From assembly GCF_904848585.1 (NCBI RefSeq), contig NZ_CAJHCR010000026.1, positions 1 to 64,000 on the forward strand: DNA of 64,000 bases, read 5' to 3'. Under the pieces are notes generated by a model, which was not told where the DNA came from, did not search any database, and was given only the letters and a program-made list of their open reading frames with translations. A program made the translations under genes and the position numbers. Numbering within the stretch: the first letter of the stretch is position 1; each line of letters opens with the position of its first letter. This document shows positions 45,592-55,592 of this stretch, in pieces. This DNA comes from Paraburkholderia kirstenboschensis (GTDB lineage Bacteria; Pseudomonadota; Gammaproteobacteria; Burkholderiales; Burkholderiaceae).

Positions 45592-45799
45592 GGCGATTTC
45601 CTGTGCCCCCGTGCCGGTACATAGTCGAATTGAAGATGTTGTTCTCCTGCGGCTGAGCAGATGTGCTAACCCTGCGTCGGGAGCGCGCAGCGGGAACGGG
45701 TTCGACATGAAATAACGGTACGCGCGGTGGGTTGGAAAATCCATTCTTCCAACGTATCGCGTTGATAGTGCTTGGCATCGAGAACTTATACCCGCGTAT

Positions 45800-46133
45800 A
45801 TCTCGTAAAATCGCCGGTAGCATACGGTTCGCCGAGTAACGATCCGTGTCTTGTCGCCTATTCCAGAACGGAGAACGCCAGCACCGTGGTCCCAAGGACG
45901 CCAATTGAATGCGTCGTGGGGACCGCATCAGCGTCGCGGAGCTTGTTCGTGATGAGAATCCATACGGCCGTCACCACGAATGACGCGACCACCGCCCAAT
46001 TTATGATCTTCGGTCTAATCTCGCTTGCGAGCCATGCACCGAGCAGACCTGAACAAGCATGCCTCCGCCTGGCCGATGCCGAGCGGTCCCTGCAAAGCAG
46101 GGCCACAAGCGGCGCTATTGGGAGCAAACGCAT
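45800..46133 (-). pseudogene. TMEM165/GDT1-family transporter fragment, frameshifted
   Basis: Fragment resembling the C-terminal repeat of GDT1 (UPF0016) Mn2+/Ca2+ exporters: GAWLASEIRPKIINWAVVAS, ITNKLRDADAVPTTHSIGVL, then LGTTVLAFSVLE. The next codons should give the hallmark E-x-G-D-K; the sequence encodes GDKTRIVT only after a one-base shift near 45857. The N-terminal repeat is missing. Assignment rests on the TTxLAFxxxEIGDKT pattern. Confidence 0.45.
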
Positions 46134-46331
46134 CGCGACCGACAGAATCGAATGGACTTGGCAAGCTTGATGAGTGTTCTCGCAGGCTTGCGAACCACAA
46201 TCGCTCCACGACGCGAGCGAACGTCAAGTCTCCGCGTCGGGTTGTGCGTCCGGCTCGGCCTGCCGGAACGCTTCAGTGTCATCGCATTTGTAGCAAGGCG
46301 GTTGATGGTCGGATACTCTCACGGCGTTCTT

Positions 46332-46500
46332 ATGGTCAACGAGTTTTATGAGAACGTTAGTCGAGCCAGGATGGAAGACCGCGAGCTTGCGCCGGGTGAG
46401 AAGGATGAGAATGTTGTACTGGAATTTAAGCCGAAACCTTCACACGATATGCTGGTAGCTCGCTTGTGGTCGCGCTGGTCCGCGCCTGGCGAACCGCATT
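46332..46500 (+). pseudogene. Possible SRAP (YedK/HMCES)-family peptidase fragment
   Basis: Short frame containing PGEKDENVVLEFKPKPSHDM and LVARLWSRWSAPGEPHLL, similar to a segment of SOS-response-associated peptidase (SRAP) proteins preceding their FAAITDEPP region. The N-terminal catalytic Cys (MCGR/MCT start) and the rest are absent. It is weakly supported and could be another decayed gene. Confidence 0.3.
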
Positions 46501-46648
46501 TGCTTGTCTCAATCCGGATGCATCGGATTTGGCGGCGCTGCGATACTTGATGACAGGGACAGAGGCCGTACTATGAGCATCGTTTGGCGGCGTAGCAATG
46601 CAATGAGCCAGGTTCAGTACGCAGGCACCGCATGGATATTTTCTACTA

Positions 46649-48202
46649 TTGGCAGAACGCTACGCTCATATCCACGAGGCTTTCCTCTCGCCCTCCGGGA
46701 ACGAGTGTCCCTGCGGAATCACACTGGAGGCGGGCGCCGCGCAGCTGTTTGCGGAGCCACAGGCGCAATTTCCCTCTCTGTCATTCCCCGGTATATGCGT
46801 CTTGGAGGGTGTTGTTGTCCCAATCAATGTAGCCGGGAGAGACCTCGGTGCGATATGGGTCATGTCCCACCGGGACGATTGCAGATTTGACTTTGAAGAC
46901 GCCCGGCTGCTATCGAATCTTGCCGTCTTCGCGGGCTCTTCGCTGAAGATAGTTGACGCGCGCGACTTCAGCGAGGAGAGCGAGCGCAGGCAAAACGAGT
47001 TCATCGCCATGCTTGGCCACGAACTGCGAAATCCGATGGCGCCGATAGACAGTGCAATTGGCGCAGCAAGACGCCTCTGGCCGATAATCAGCGAGCGGCC
47101 GGTGTGCTAGATATTGCACAGAGGCAGATGCGATATCTAGCACGCTCGTGGACGGCCTTCTGGATGCCGCCCGCCTACAGCACGGAAAGCTTGCTATCAA
47201 GCTCAGCGACACATCGCTCAACGACATTACGTTCGATGCGCTGTCGGCAATCAGGCATCACATTGAGGCGCGCAAGCACAAGTTAACGATTACCGGCCTC
47301 GACGACCACGTCCCCGTTCGCGCTGACCATGTCCGGCTAAGTCAGGTCCTCGGCAATCTGCTTTCGAACGTCGCAAAGTACACAGCCGTAGGCGGCGACA
47401 ATCCGGCTGAACGTAAGCGTCGAGGCTGGCGGCTCACATGACGGCCTGGCTGGCTCAGTGCTTGTGGAGCTTCAGGACAATGGCATTGGCCTTGAATCCG
47501 TTGCTCGGGAACGAATATTCGATTTATTTGCGCAAGGTGCTAGCGAGTCAGCGCGGGCGGAGGGTGGCCTCGGAATTGAACTAGCCGTCGCGAAACGCAT
47601 GGTGGAGCTTCACGGCGGAGAAATCTCGCTGTACAGCAACGGTCCCGGCTGTGGAACGACGGTACGCCTCAGGTTGCCGATACTGAGGTCCATCGCCGAC
47701 ACGCATATCACTCACCAGGCGAAGGCAAGTTTCAAGACAAAACGGGCGCGACTGCTGGTCGTCGACGACAATCGCGACGCCCTGGAGGCACTAGGGGTTC
47801 TGTTAGAAGTGGAAGGTTATGAAGTCGCTACGTCGGATAACGGAGCCGACGCAATCAGGCTGATGTCAGAGCACCACCTCACCGTCGCGCTCATTGATGT
47901 CGGGATGCCGGTGATGGACGGCTTTGAGGTCGCCCGCCGTCCGGCTGGACCCTGGCTTCAACGACGTCATGCTGGTGGCGCCGACCGGCTACGCAGCCGA
48001 ATCGGACAAGTCCCGGGCCCTTGCTGCCGGTTCCGACTACCACCCGTCGAAGCCACTTTCTCTGGACAAACTCGAGCACATACTGTCAGGCAAGTCAGAT
48101 GGCGGACTGGGCGATATCGGGCAGCACTCCACGGGCGCGTTGCGCCACCATCTGCAGCGGTCATCGCAGGAATCCCCAACGGCAAAGCAAAGCGCTCTCT
48201 AA
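46649..48202 (+). pseudogene. Hybrid sensor kinase (GAF-HisKA-HATPase-receiver), multiply frameshifted
   Basis: Decayed soluble hybrid kinase spread over several frames. The first part has a GAF-like domain (ICVLEGVVVPINVAGRDLGA) and the H-box QNEFIAMLGHELRNPMAPID. A shifted frame continues with RLQHGKLAIKLSD and the N-box VLGNLLSNVAKYT. A further frame has VELQDNGIGLESV, EGGLGIELAVAKRMVELHGG and a receiver with LLVVDDNRDALEAL and the Asp in VALIDVGMPVMDG. The final shift near 47935 leads to LVAPTGYAAESDKSRALAAG and the Lys in YHPSKPLS. Shifts lie near 47080-47140, 47400 and 47935. No complete kinase can be produced. Confidence 0.75.
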
Positions 48203-48591
48203 CTCGCGTCCTCGGAATACCCGTTCGCGGACTCGCTATCGGACAACCGGCGCGGTGATTCACGCTGCAGCTTAGCCATCCCGCGAGACCCGTCGTTGAT
48301 GACCTGATGACGCCGGTGCTCAGTCATCGTCTTTCTATCGAACGCGTGTACCGATGTGGACAAATCCACATCAGTTTGCGGCGGCTGTCGAGCAGGGTGT
48401 GCACATCGCCTAGAGCCCGGATGCGCAAACGCTTCACCAGCAGGACCGGCAGCCGTGCCTTGAGCCGCGTTCTGCAAGCATCCAACCAGGCGCGTCTCCC
48501 TGTCGATTCCGGTAGCCTTCAATTTGCGTTGTACGTTCCATCTCGATGACCCTGACCGCATCAATCACAGCGGCGCAAGCGCGCCAGGGGT
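48203..48591. other. Gene-less stretch
   Basis: No supported gene between the decayed kinase and the iron transporter on the opposite strand. Confidence 0.35.
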
Positions 48592-49722
48592 TCATGAGAT
48601 GGACACGCCAAGCGCGTGGCCGATGCCGAAGGTGAATCCCGCCGCCAGAAGACCAATGATGACCTGTCTGAACGACGAAAACAGTGCGCTACGCCCGTTA
48701 AAAAGCGATGTGAAGATGCCGATGGAGGCCAAAGCTAAAGCGCTCAGGACGATGCACTGAACGATTGCACTGAAGCCGTGGGACCACAGGAACGGCATTG
48801 TCGGAAAGATGGCGCCGACGGAGAAAAGGCAGAAAGACACACCCGCCGCCGACCACGGGTTGCCGCCCAGCTCCGCCGGGTCCAGTCCGAGTTCCTCACG
48901 CGTCAGGGTATCGAGCGCCTTGTCCTTGTCCCGCATCATTTGCGATGCCACGCGCTTCGCTTCGGCCGCATCGAGGCCTTTGGCGCGGTAAATGAGCGCG
49001 AGCTCGTGCTCTTCAGCTTCGGGTGACGTCTCCAGTTCGTCAGCCTCCTTCGCAATCTGCGTGCTAGCCAGTTCGCGTGCGTTGGTCACCGACAGCCATT
49101 CACCAAGCGCCATCGAACATGCCCCGGCTACCAATCCCGCCAGCCCTGTCAGCAGGATGGCCTTATTTCCGGTTCCCGCACCCGCCACGCCCATAATCAG
49201 GCAGAAATTGGAAACCAGTCCGTCATTCGCCCCCAGCACTGCGGCGCGCAGGTCATTGCCTGACGATACTCCCTTGTGCCACGACTCTGCCGCAGCGATG
49301 CGCGCGCCTTGCGAGATTTCGGGGTCGCCCGCGCCACCGGCGAGTGCCTGGACGACCGCCGCATGGTGGTGCTCGTCGGCCGACATGCGCCCCGCATCCG
49401 GTTGACCCCGGTACTTGTTGCGGTCGGCGTGCTCGGCGGCGGCCAGTGTCGGCAAGACAAAACCCGGACCGAAAATCCGCACTAGCGTCTTCATCAGGCG
49501 TGTTTTCACAGCGGGGGCTGCTCCGCGATGCCGGATGCCATTGGCGTTCAGTTTGTCGGCCCAAACCTGCGCATGCTCGCGTTCTGATTTGGCCAGGTCG
49601 CTATAGATTTCCTTACGCGTGTCATCACGCTCAACCTTTGCAAGCGTTTCATACAACGCAGCGCTATGGAGTTCGTCGGACAGATTCGCCCGATATCGTT
49701 GCACTTCGTGTTTCGATGCCAT
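48592..49722 (-). CDS. mbfA: Ferritin-Vit1 fusion iron/manganese exporter, MbfA-like
   Basis: 376-aa fusion. The N-terminal ferritin-like/rubrerythrin domain (residues 1-150) has metal-ligand motifs LSDELHSAALYETLAKVERD, KSEREHAQVW and ADEHHHAAVV. The C-terminal CCC1/Vit1 transporter domain (160-376) has DLRAAVLGANDGLVSNFCLI, GACSMALGEWLSVTNARELA and about five TM helices. In rhizobia MbfA exports iron from the cytoplasm under oxidative and iron stress and is repressed by Irr; family knowledge only. It is intact and alone amid pseudogenes. The start at 49722 is the first ATG, directly at the conserved helix. Confidence 0.9.
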   Translation of the reverse strand: MASKHEVQRYRANLSDELHSAALYETLAKVERDDTRKEIYSDLAKSEREHAQVWADKLNANGIRHRGAAPAVKTRLMKTLVRIFGPGFVLPTLAAAEHADRNKYRGQPDAGRMSADEHHHAAVVQALAGGAGDPEISQGARIAAAESWHKGVSSGNDLRAAVLGANDGLVSNFCLIMGVAGAGTGNKAILLTGLAGLVAGACSMALGEWLSVTNARELASTQIAKEADELETSPEAEEHELALIYRAKGLDAAEAKRVASQMMRDKDKALDTLTREELGLDPAELGGNPWSAAGVSFCLFSVGAIFPTMPFLWSHGFSAIVQCIVLSALALASIGIFTSLFNGRSALFSSFRQVIIGLLAAGFTFGIGHALGVSIS

Positions 49723-49981
49723 CGTGATGTCCTTGCCCTTCGTCTGTCCCGTCGCGCAGCGTAACCCTTTTTTGCACGGCAGTCCGGGAAGTCCCTAATC
49801 CTCACGTTAAGCGAGAACGCCAACGGTTCTCATGCCGATTCGGCTCCCCGCGGTGTTGCGCCGATTGAAGGGAATCGGCACGCGCGACGGCGATTAGGAA
49901 GCCGCGTCATCGAAACTTAACGCATGGCAGGGACAATCGCGTCGCTGAGAGACAGCGCGAACTTTCCTTCCACAAACGACA

Positions 49982-50212
49982 ATGCAAATCCAGCCGAATT
50001 TTGCAGCTACGAGACTCACCTCGCATCGAGGGTGTCGTCTGCGTGCAAGTACCAGGCCGACCCGCAATGGCTTGCATTCGGCAGACCTCGTTATTGAACA
50101 ACCTGGGCGTCCGCCCCAGATCTTCGACTCACTGAATTTCTTTTACGACGACGAGCAGGCGATAAGCTACGCAACGGTCTGGGGACTAATCTGGGTCGAT
50201 TCGAGGCCGTAG
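49982..50212 (+). pseudogene. Small hypothetical protein, possibly frameshifted
   Basis: The C-terminal half (HSADLVIEQPGRPPQIFDSL, then NFFYDDEQAISYATVWGLIW) has the look of a small Burkholderia protein family with a beta-hairpin and a helix. The first 30 residues are Arg/Thr-rich and unlike it, so the proper N-terminus may be in another frame. No ribosome-binding site decides a start. Confidence 0.35.
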
Positions 50213-50425
50213 GCATTGTGGGGTCGACAGCGCCGAGCGACGGCGGGCCTCGGACGGCGCATTACCTGCGCTACAGCCGAAGAGGCACAAACGAATGCCC
50301 CAGGAGACTGGCGGCGCCTCACAGGGGCATTCTCGCCCGACGCCTCAGATGCAAGAGCCGGCCGATGGCTCTGACGGCTTCCGGCGTTCCTAGGAACCGG
50401 CATGTACATGTGACTGACCAGTTCG

Positions 50426-51870
50426 TCAGAAAACGATATTGGTACGCACGCCCACCACTGCTACGTTTCCGACACGTTGCGACGGGTCATCCGGACTCGG
50501 AATGGCGCCCGCCGGACAGAATGCGTACTGGAAGTCCGCCTGCTTCTGCCACCACGGCGTGGCCTGGTACCTATAGGTTGCCTCGATGACGGTCTCCGCA
50601 CTGCGCGACGGATACCCCGGCGAAGTAAGCGAAGCCGTGTCGCCCGCGAGGTTCTGCGCATGTGAGCCAATCTTCGCGTAGCCGAGCGCCAGCCCAGCGA
50701 CGTCATTGTCACGCCCCTTGAATGGCGTCTTAAGTGTCACACCGACGTTCACCCCGAGGTCGACCAGATTACGGTCACCCGGCGCGCACATGATTCTGGC
50801 GAACACACCCACGGATCGCGGGCTGTCAGCGCCCGTACGCCAGACCATCTGGTCGGCCACCGCGTAGAAGCTGTAGTCGCCCCGGTGACTGCGTGGATCG
50901 CCGGTAGTGGCCGGACTCGCGAGCGACAGGCCGGTGTTATCGAACTGCTGGTCGGCAAATTTCCCGGTGTTGTACCAGCAGCCCAGCTTGTAGCTGCCTG
51001 GCAGACCTCTGGGTCTCGGGTCCGACGGGTTAGCCGGCGGCTGGTTGACAGCGTACTGCACCTGCCGATGAACAGCGCACTCTCGCGCAAGTTGAAATTC
51101 GTGCCGTCGGCATTCAGTTGCTGCGGGTCGCCCGCGCCTAAGCCCGCCGGATTGTCATCAAATACGTCGGCCAGCACAGTCCACGAATCCGGGGGGGTGG
51201 CACGCACGCGTACGCCGAGTGACGACAGCGGATAGGCGGGGCCGCCCGCCGGCATGTCGGTGCTCTGCTGCCAAACTTCACATCCTCTTTCCCCGCGAGG
51301 AGGGACCGCTGGTACCACAGTTCCCAAAGTGTCGTCGTGGCATTGGCCTCGATGCCGCTTGCGGTTTGCAGGGTCTACAGATTCCGCTGGGTCAGATTGG
51401 TGCCGTGAATCTGCAGGCCCGACACGTTGAAGATGCCGCCCGGCAGGCCGAAGGCTTTATCCGTATCGACGACCAGGCCAAACTAGGTCAGGCCGTCGTA
51501 AGCGCCGCCGCGCTTCGTTCCGCCTGACAGGTTGTTCAGGTATTCACTCGTTTCCGACAGGTTGAAGGTGACCCGGTGGTTTCCGAGCCACGGCCGCAGA
51601 CCGCCCATGTCGCTGAACAGGCTCGAACGGTCCCAGAAGCCGGTCGGCGCTGGCGGTGTCAGCTCTGAATCGCCGCGTTATCCGTTCCGTCAGGGGGGGC
51701 AGGCTGCGCCGCAGGGCTTCAGCCTGCGCAGGAGCTTCGGCCGGCGCGGCCTCCGCGCTCGCCCGGGCGAAAGCGGACGGCGCGACGCCGAGCGACAGCA
51801 GAAAGGTCAGGCTGACCGGCGCACCGGAGAGCAGCAGGTTGGTCTGGAGGTTTTTTCTTCGTGACGAATC
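50426..51870 (-). pseudogene. OprB-type carbohydrate porin, decayed
   Basis: Remains of a carbohydrate-selective porin (OprB family), an outer-membrane beta-barrel for sugar uptake. The signal-like start around 51830-51760 reads LTFLLSLGVAPSAFA. Later segments, in changing frames, are LRPWLGNHRVTFNLSETSEY and LNNLSGGTKRGGAYDGLT, TVLADVFDDNPAGLGAGDPQ, then the longest surviving frame PGSYKLGCWYNTGKFADQQF to the C-terminal strand VAVVGVRTNIVF. Several stops and shifts (near 51480, 51380, 51250 and 51060) separate them. The terminal Phe typical of barrels is kept. Confidence 0.75.
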
Positions 51871-51953
51871 AAGGCAGGGTTATCTGGCAGAAAAATCCGC
51901 CCGTTGATGGACATGACATGCGCAATGTAGCGGGACCTCGCTCGCGGTCCGCC

Positions 51954-52379
51954 TCAGGAAAACCACCAGCTAAGCCACATCGCGCGGCCCAGTTCGTTGC
52001 CGACCGACGACGTGGAGAGCATGGCAACCAGCGCGACGGCGGCGACCGTCAGCGCCAGAATGGCGTAGCCGGTCGGCGTCAGTGGGCTGCCCGCATAAGC
52101 CATCCGGAGCGCTGCGTGAGCGGCCATCCTGCCCGCCCGGCGCGTCTCGTTGACGGCGCACACGCGAGCGCCGGCGAGGCTGCGGCGTGCATGGACCTGT
52201 ACGGCAGTCGCGCGCTCCGCGGATGGCACGACGACAAAATGTGCCGGGACCACACACGCGGCAAACGGGCCGACCCAGTTCAGGCGGCTGCGCGCCGACA
52301 GCAGCCGGGAAGCGAGTGGCACGAGGCGCAGCACATGCAGTGCGCTGTCGAAAGGCGTGACAAATGATTTGACGAACAT
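51954..52379 (-). CDS. Hypothetical protein with C-terminal membrane segment
   Basis: 141-aa protein, no family recognised. Its N-terminal region is basic and Val/Ala-rich; the C-terminal segment YAILALTVAAVALVAMLSTS is probably membrane-spanning. GGAG lies 9-12 nt ahead of the ATG at 52379. It follows the decayed porin on the same strand; nothing links the two. Confidence 0.4.
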   Translation of the reverse strand: MFVKSFVTPFDSALHVLRLVPLASRLLSARSRLNWVGPFAACVVPAHFVVVPSAERATAVQVHARRSLAGARVCAVNETRRAGRMAAHAALRMAYAGSPLTPTGYAILALTVAAVALVAMLSTSSVGNELGRAMWLSWWFS

Positions 52380-53277
52380 AAGCCCACTCCGGTCCAGCCT
52401 GACAAAGCCGGGCGACGTGTGAAGACGTGACTGCATCTCGCAAGCGCACTTGCGACGGGCGGCCAGACAAAGGGAGCGTGCTGCTGACAGACCGGCAGAA
52501 AGCCAGTCAGTGACGAAGCGCTAACCCGACCAGAGCGAGTTAGCGGCGAAGGACCATTCCTGCGGCGGCTATCTCGCGGTTGCTTCGCCGGCACAAGCCG
52601 GCATCGGACTTCCACTACTGGAGCATGCGTCCACGAGGGACTCCTAGTATCAAGACGGGCGGATTGTATTGGGGCTGCACACAGAATCGCAAGTAAAAAT
52701 TCTCTAAATATGTTGCACTCCGAATCTTCACGCAGCATCAGTGGCCGACGATTCTGCTTCACATTCGCATTGCGATAGTGTCCTTTCAAACTTCTTCAAT
52801 CCCTGTCATTTTGAAAGACTTCATGCGGTACGGACCAACCATCGGTCGCCGTCTGTCGAACTCAAGACGAATATTGGCTCTGCTTAGCGAATCATGTTGA
52901 CTTCGGATTACGGGAGTGCCTAAAATTCGCCCGTCTTCACAAATGGGGCGAATGCCTTGGACACCTGCAGTAGTCGACCTTCGAAAAGTTTCGCTGCCTG
53001 ACCGGCAGGACGTCCGCGCTCTCTTCTCCCAGCCGCCGTCCTGCCAGCAGGCAGACGGTGCGCGCCGCAGTCCTTTTCTCAGTGCACCTTGATTGGCGCA
53101 ATGTAGACGCCGCGCTTGTGTGCGTTCGCGTGGCAGCGATGCGAGCGTCAACTCGCGGCCGCGTCCGTTCGCGCCTTTCCGGTTCATCGGCGCGAACAGA
53201 CGCGTGGATAGACACGCCCGTAACCGACGTGCATTGCATATGCCATATGCGCCGCATACGCCAATAAAGGAGCCGCC
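52380..53277. other. Gene-less stretch
   Basis: About 900 bases without a supported gene. Frames on the minus strand (52280-53473) are Arg/Ser/Cys-rich with no start signals and look like non-coding translation. Confidence 0.4.
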
Positions 53278-53436
53278 ATGCCGGACAGTGACAGTTACCC
53301 CGTACCCCACTCACCCTTACCTTTACCTGGGGAAAGCGAGTAGACGCCTGTCGCCGCACGTATGGCACGCCCGGCCTCCCTGTCTGCTGGCTTTCCGCAA
53401 AACGCGTTAAGCCAAACGCTCGGAGAAATACCATGA
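53278..53436 (+). pseudogene. Small ORF interrupted by an in-frame TAG
   Basis: AAAGGAG precedes an ATG at 53278. The frame MPDSDSYPVPHSPLPLPGES-E ends at TAG (53341-53343), but the same frame then stays open (TPVAARMARPASLSAGFPQN and on) to a TGA at 53434-53436, which overlaps the ATG of the next small ORF. It is either a 52-codon gene broken by a nonsense change or a 21-codon peptide followed by a second start (ATG at 53365). Confidence 0.4.
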
Positions 53437-53573
53437 ACTTCGGCCTCCTCGTCTCACAACTGCCGCACGTCAACGAAGCACGGGTTCACTACGACGCCAT
53501 GCTCGCGCTGCACGAGCGCAAACGACACACGTTCGCCGCCTTCTGGCAGCGCCTCAAGAATCTCGTTTCGTAA
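53433..53573 (+). CDS. Small hypothetical protein, 46 aa
   Basis: ATG with GGAGAAA upstream. It encodes MNFGLLVSQLPHVNEARVHY and a helical, basic C-terminus (LHERKRHTFAAFWQRLKNLV). Third positions are strongly G/C, in contrast to surrounding non-coding sequence. It overlaps the preceding small frame by ATGA. Family unknown. Confidence 0.45.
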   Translation: MNFGLLVSQLPHVNEARVHYDAMLALHERKRHTFAAFWQRLKNLVS

Positions 53574-53727
53574 TTTACCGCCCGACTTTCCGCCATACGC
53601 CAGCGACGTCGTGACGTCTCGACGCACGTCCTCGCGTATGCCGGAGATGCGCATTTTCCTTTTGACCCTGCCTCGGTTTCACGTACCGCAGAAATTTTGT
53701 TAATTTCCTGTTTGTACGGAGGGTTGA

Positions 53728-54026
53728 ATGTCAGAGAAGCTAGTGCCAAAACGGCAATACACGGACGAGTTCAAGGTCGAGGCCATTAGGCTGGCGGAAT
53801 CAGTTGGACAGCATGAAGCCGCCCGTAGGCTTGGCGTGCCTGGTCCACCTTGGGCAACTGGAGCCGACGTAGCCGCAGTTCCAAGGACATTGGCGAAGTC
53901 GACGGCCGCGAAGTGAAGAACACACGATCGACCCGCCCCGTCAACGAACTGGAGGCGGAGAACAGCCGACTCCGAAAAGAGCTCGCTAGTGCAAAACTTG
54001 ATATCGAGATACTTCGAAAAGCGTAG
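53728..54026 (+). pseudogene. IS3-family OrfA, frameshifted, OrfB missing
   Basis: OrfA of an IS3-family element: LVPKRQYTDEFKVEAIRLAE, QHEAARRLGVP, then after a one-base shift near 53845 TLGNWSRRSRSS and a C-terminal leucine zipper ELEAENSRLRKELASAKLDI ending ILRKA at 54026. OrfA supplies DNA binding; the catalytic OrfB that should follow by frameshift is absent. The sequence right after the stop is the end motif of the Tn7-like remnant, so the IS was cut at this junction. Confidence 0.8.
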
Positions 54027-54071
54027 AGCGAAGCAAAGTCGTCACCGAAAGCAAAGTAAAGTCGTCAACAC
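54022..54071 (-). repeat. 50-bp transposon-end-like motif, copy 1
   Basis: 43 of 50 bases match 59728-59777 in the same orientation. Inside it AGTCGTCA occurs twice, 23 bp apart, an arrangement like repeated transposase-binding sites at Tn7/Tn5053-type ends. The decayed ATPase and TniQ genes lie immediately to the right. Confidence 0.55.
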
Positions 54072-54175
54072 GGATTTCGGTTAGTAACTGACAGTCTTTC
54101 AGTGCGATTGGCTGAAAGTGTCGCGGCAGCCTCCTCTTCAGTGCTACGCGCCAGCTAGTCGCCGCAATCATCACG

Positions 54176-54880
54176 TCAAAGGTTGAATCTGCCGGCCATA
54201 CGATTGTAGAAATGCCGAGCGATGGCAATACGATGTTCCTTGCGCATCGCCGATGTTTTCGCGAAAGCTGGAGGGGGCCGGCTCGAATAAGGGCCACCGC
54301 ATTGCGCACAGCGATACGGCGAGCCGGCAAGGCTTGCGTTGAGCAGGTAGGGTGTCTCCTGCCCACAATGCTGGCATCGTGTCTCGAGCTTGTGCCCGTG
54401 AGCGGGACAGCGACCCTCACTCGACATCTGATATGTCACGCTGTGATGACCCAAGGATGTGCACTGCCTGCAGTGCCTGAAAACCGCGTAATATCGTCCA
54501 CGCTGGCCGGCGTCGAGCAGTGACGCGTGTAAGACCTTGCCGGGTAGTGGCAGCATGCGCTTTAGACGCCTCATATCGACGGCATCCCGCAGCGGCTCAA
54601 CGCCTTCGTACGGGTCGATGTCAGCAGCCATCAGCCGGACGAGCGCATCTCCTGGCAGTCCGTTTCCACGTGCGAGCTTCCACAGGATCGAGACGATTGA
54701 TTCGCCAGGCAGAAGCCACCTGACATCGAATATGTAGCCGAGTGCTGGAGTCAGTCGTCGCTCATCGAGGCTGAGGATCGGAAAACGCGGTGTAATGAGC
54801 AAGGGTTCGCTCCTACGCGTGAACAAGCCCACGACCGGTTGCATGGCGCGACTGGACATAGCCGGAACGTCGCACGGCAT
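54176..54880 (-). CDS. TniQ/TnsD-like transposition protein
   Basis: About 234 aa (start 54880 or 54859), TniQ family, the target-selection component of Tn7- and Tn5053-type transposons. The N-terminal part has LLPGESIVSILWKLARGNGL and MAADIDPYEGVEPLRDAVDM. Two zinc-finger motifs follow: CRQC with downstream CPAHGHKLETRCQHC, and CAQC near the C-terminus. Its start overlaps the end of the ATPase remnant. This frame is open, but its partners are broken and no DDE transposase is present, so it is probably non-functional in place. Confidence 0.7.
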   Translation of the reverse strand: MPCDVPAMSSRAMQPVVGLFTRRSEPLLITPRFPILSLDERRLTPALGYIFDVRWLLPGESIVSILWKLARGNGLPGDALVRLMAADIDPYEGVEPLRDAVDMRRLKRMLPLPGKVLHASLLDAGQRGRYYAVFRHCRQCTSLGHHSVTYQMSSEGRCPAHGHKLETRCQHCGQETPYLLNASLAGSPYRCAQCGGPYSSRPPPAFAKTSAMRKEHRIAIARHFYNRMAGRFNL

Positions 54881-55592
54881 GGGCCCATAACGATGGATCA
54901 GGGAAATATCCCGGAGCGTCGCGGAGTTCGCTGTCCTTGAGTACGACTTCGACAGCCCTTGCGAAAGATTCCATCGGGATCTCGATGCGCCCAGGGAGCG
55001 TCGCCTTGTGATGTGCGGCCTCGAAGGCGGCCCACAGCACGAGCGCATCGCTCACAAGTCGATAACCCCATCGAACGCCTGCGGCACATAGAATCTCGTG
55101 AAACTCCATTGTGTGCCCTCGGGATAAGCGGTCTGATCATAGCCGTTCAGACATGGGGCGACATCTTCGGCATTGCGAATGCCATGGAAGGAGAGTTCCT
55201 CGACCATCAGACGCGCGACGATCTGGGTCTTGCAAGCGATCTGCAGGGCGCTCTTTTGCGCCAGCAACTCCTGCTGACCCACGAGAAACGTGAACAGCTT
55301 GATCTGCTGGCGGTCCAGTGCATCGTGTACATCTCGCAACCACTCGTATTCGTTCTCGTTGTAGCGTTGAGCTTCATCGCAGAAAAGTAGCACTGTGCTG
55401 CTGCCGGCGCGCGCTGCGGCTTCCCTGATCCGCAGCGAGAGGCGCATGCGCTTTGCGCGGTACCCGCGCCGTCAGCCAGTGCGATGCCCTCATAGATCTC
55501 GCATGAGCGACCCCTGGAAGCGCCAGACGCCTACCGGTGTCCTGACGAATGCGACGAATAGCGGAGGAAGGTAGAGCTAAATCCGGCTTCAT
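54813..55592 (-). pseudogene. TniB/TnsC-like AAA ATPase, frameshifted
   Basis: ATPase component of a Tn7/Tn5053-like element in at least three frames. The N-terminus from 55592 is LALPSSAIRRIRQDTG, then, in other frames, IYEGIALADGAGTA. The longest piece (55052-55447) has the Walker B motif VLLFCDEAQRYNENEYEWL and sensor region FTFLVGQQELLAQKSALQ, up to WSFTRFYVPQAFDG. After a shift near 55065 it continues as YRLVSDALVLWAAFEAAHHK to 54813. Normally this protein links target selector and transposase. Its start overlaps the stop of the 117-aa gene upstream (ATGA). Confidence 0.7.

Noticed and set aside
52280..53473. Long minus-strand open frames
   Set aside because: Arg/Ser/Cys-rich translations, no start signals, stops in homologous-looking positions absent; typical spurious frames in GC-rich DNA.
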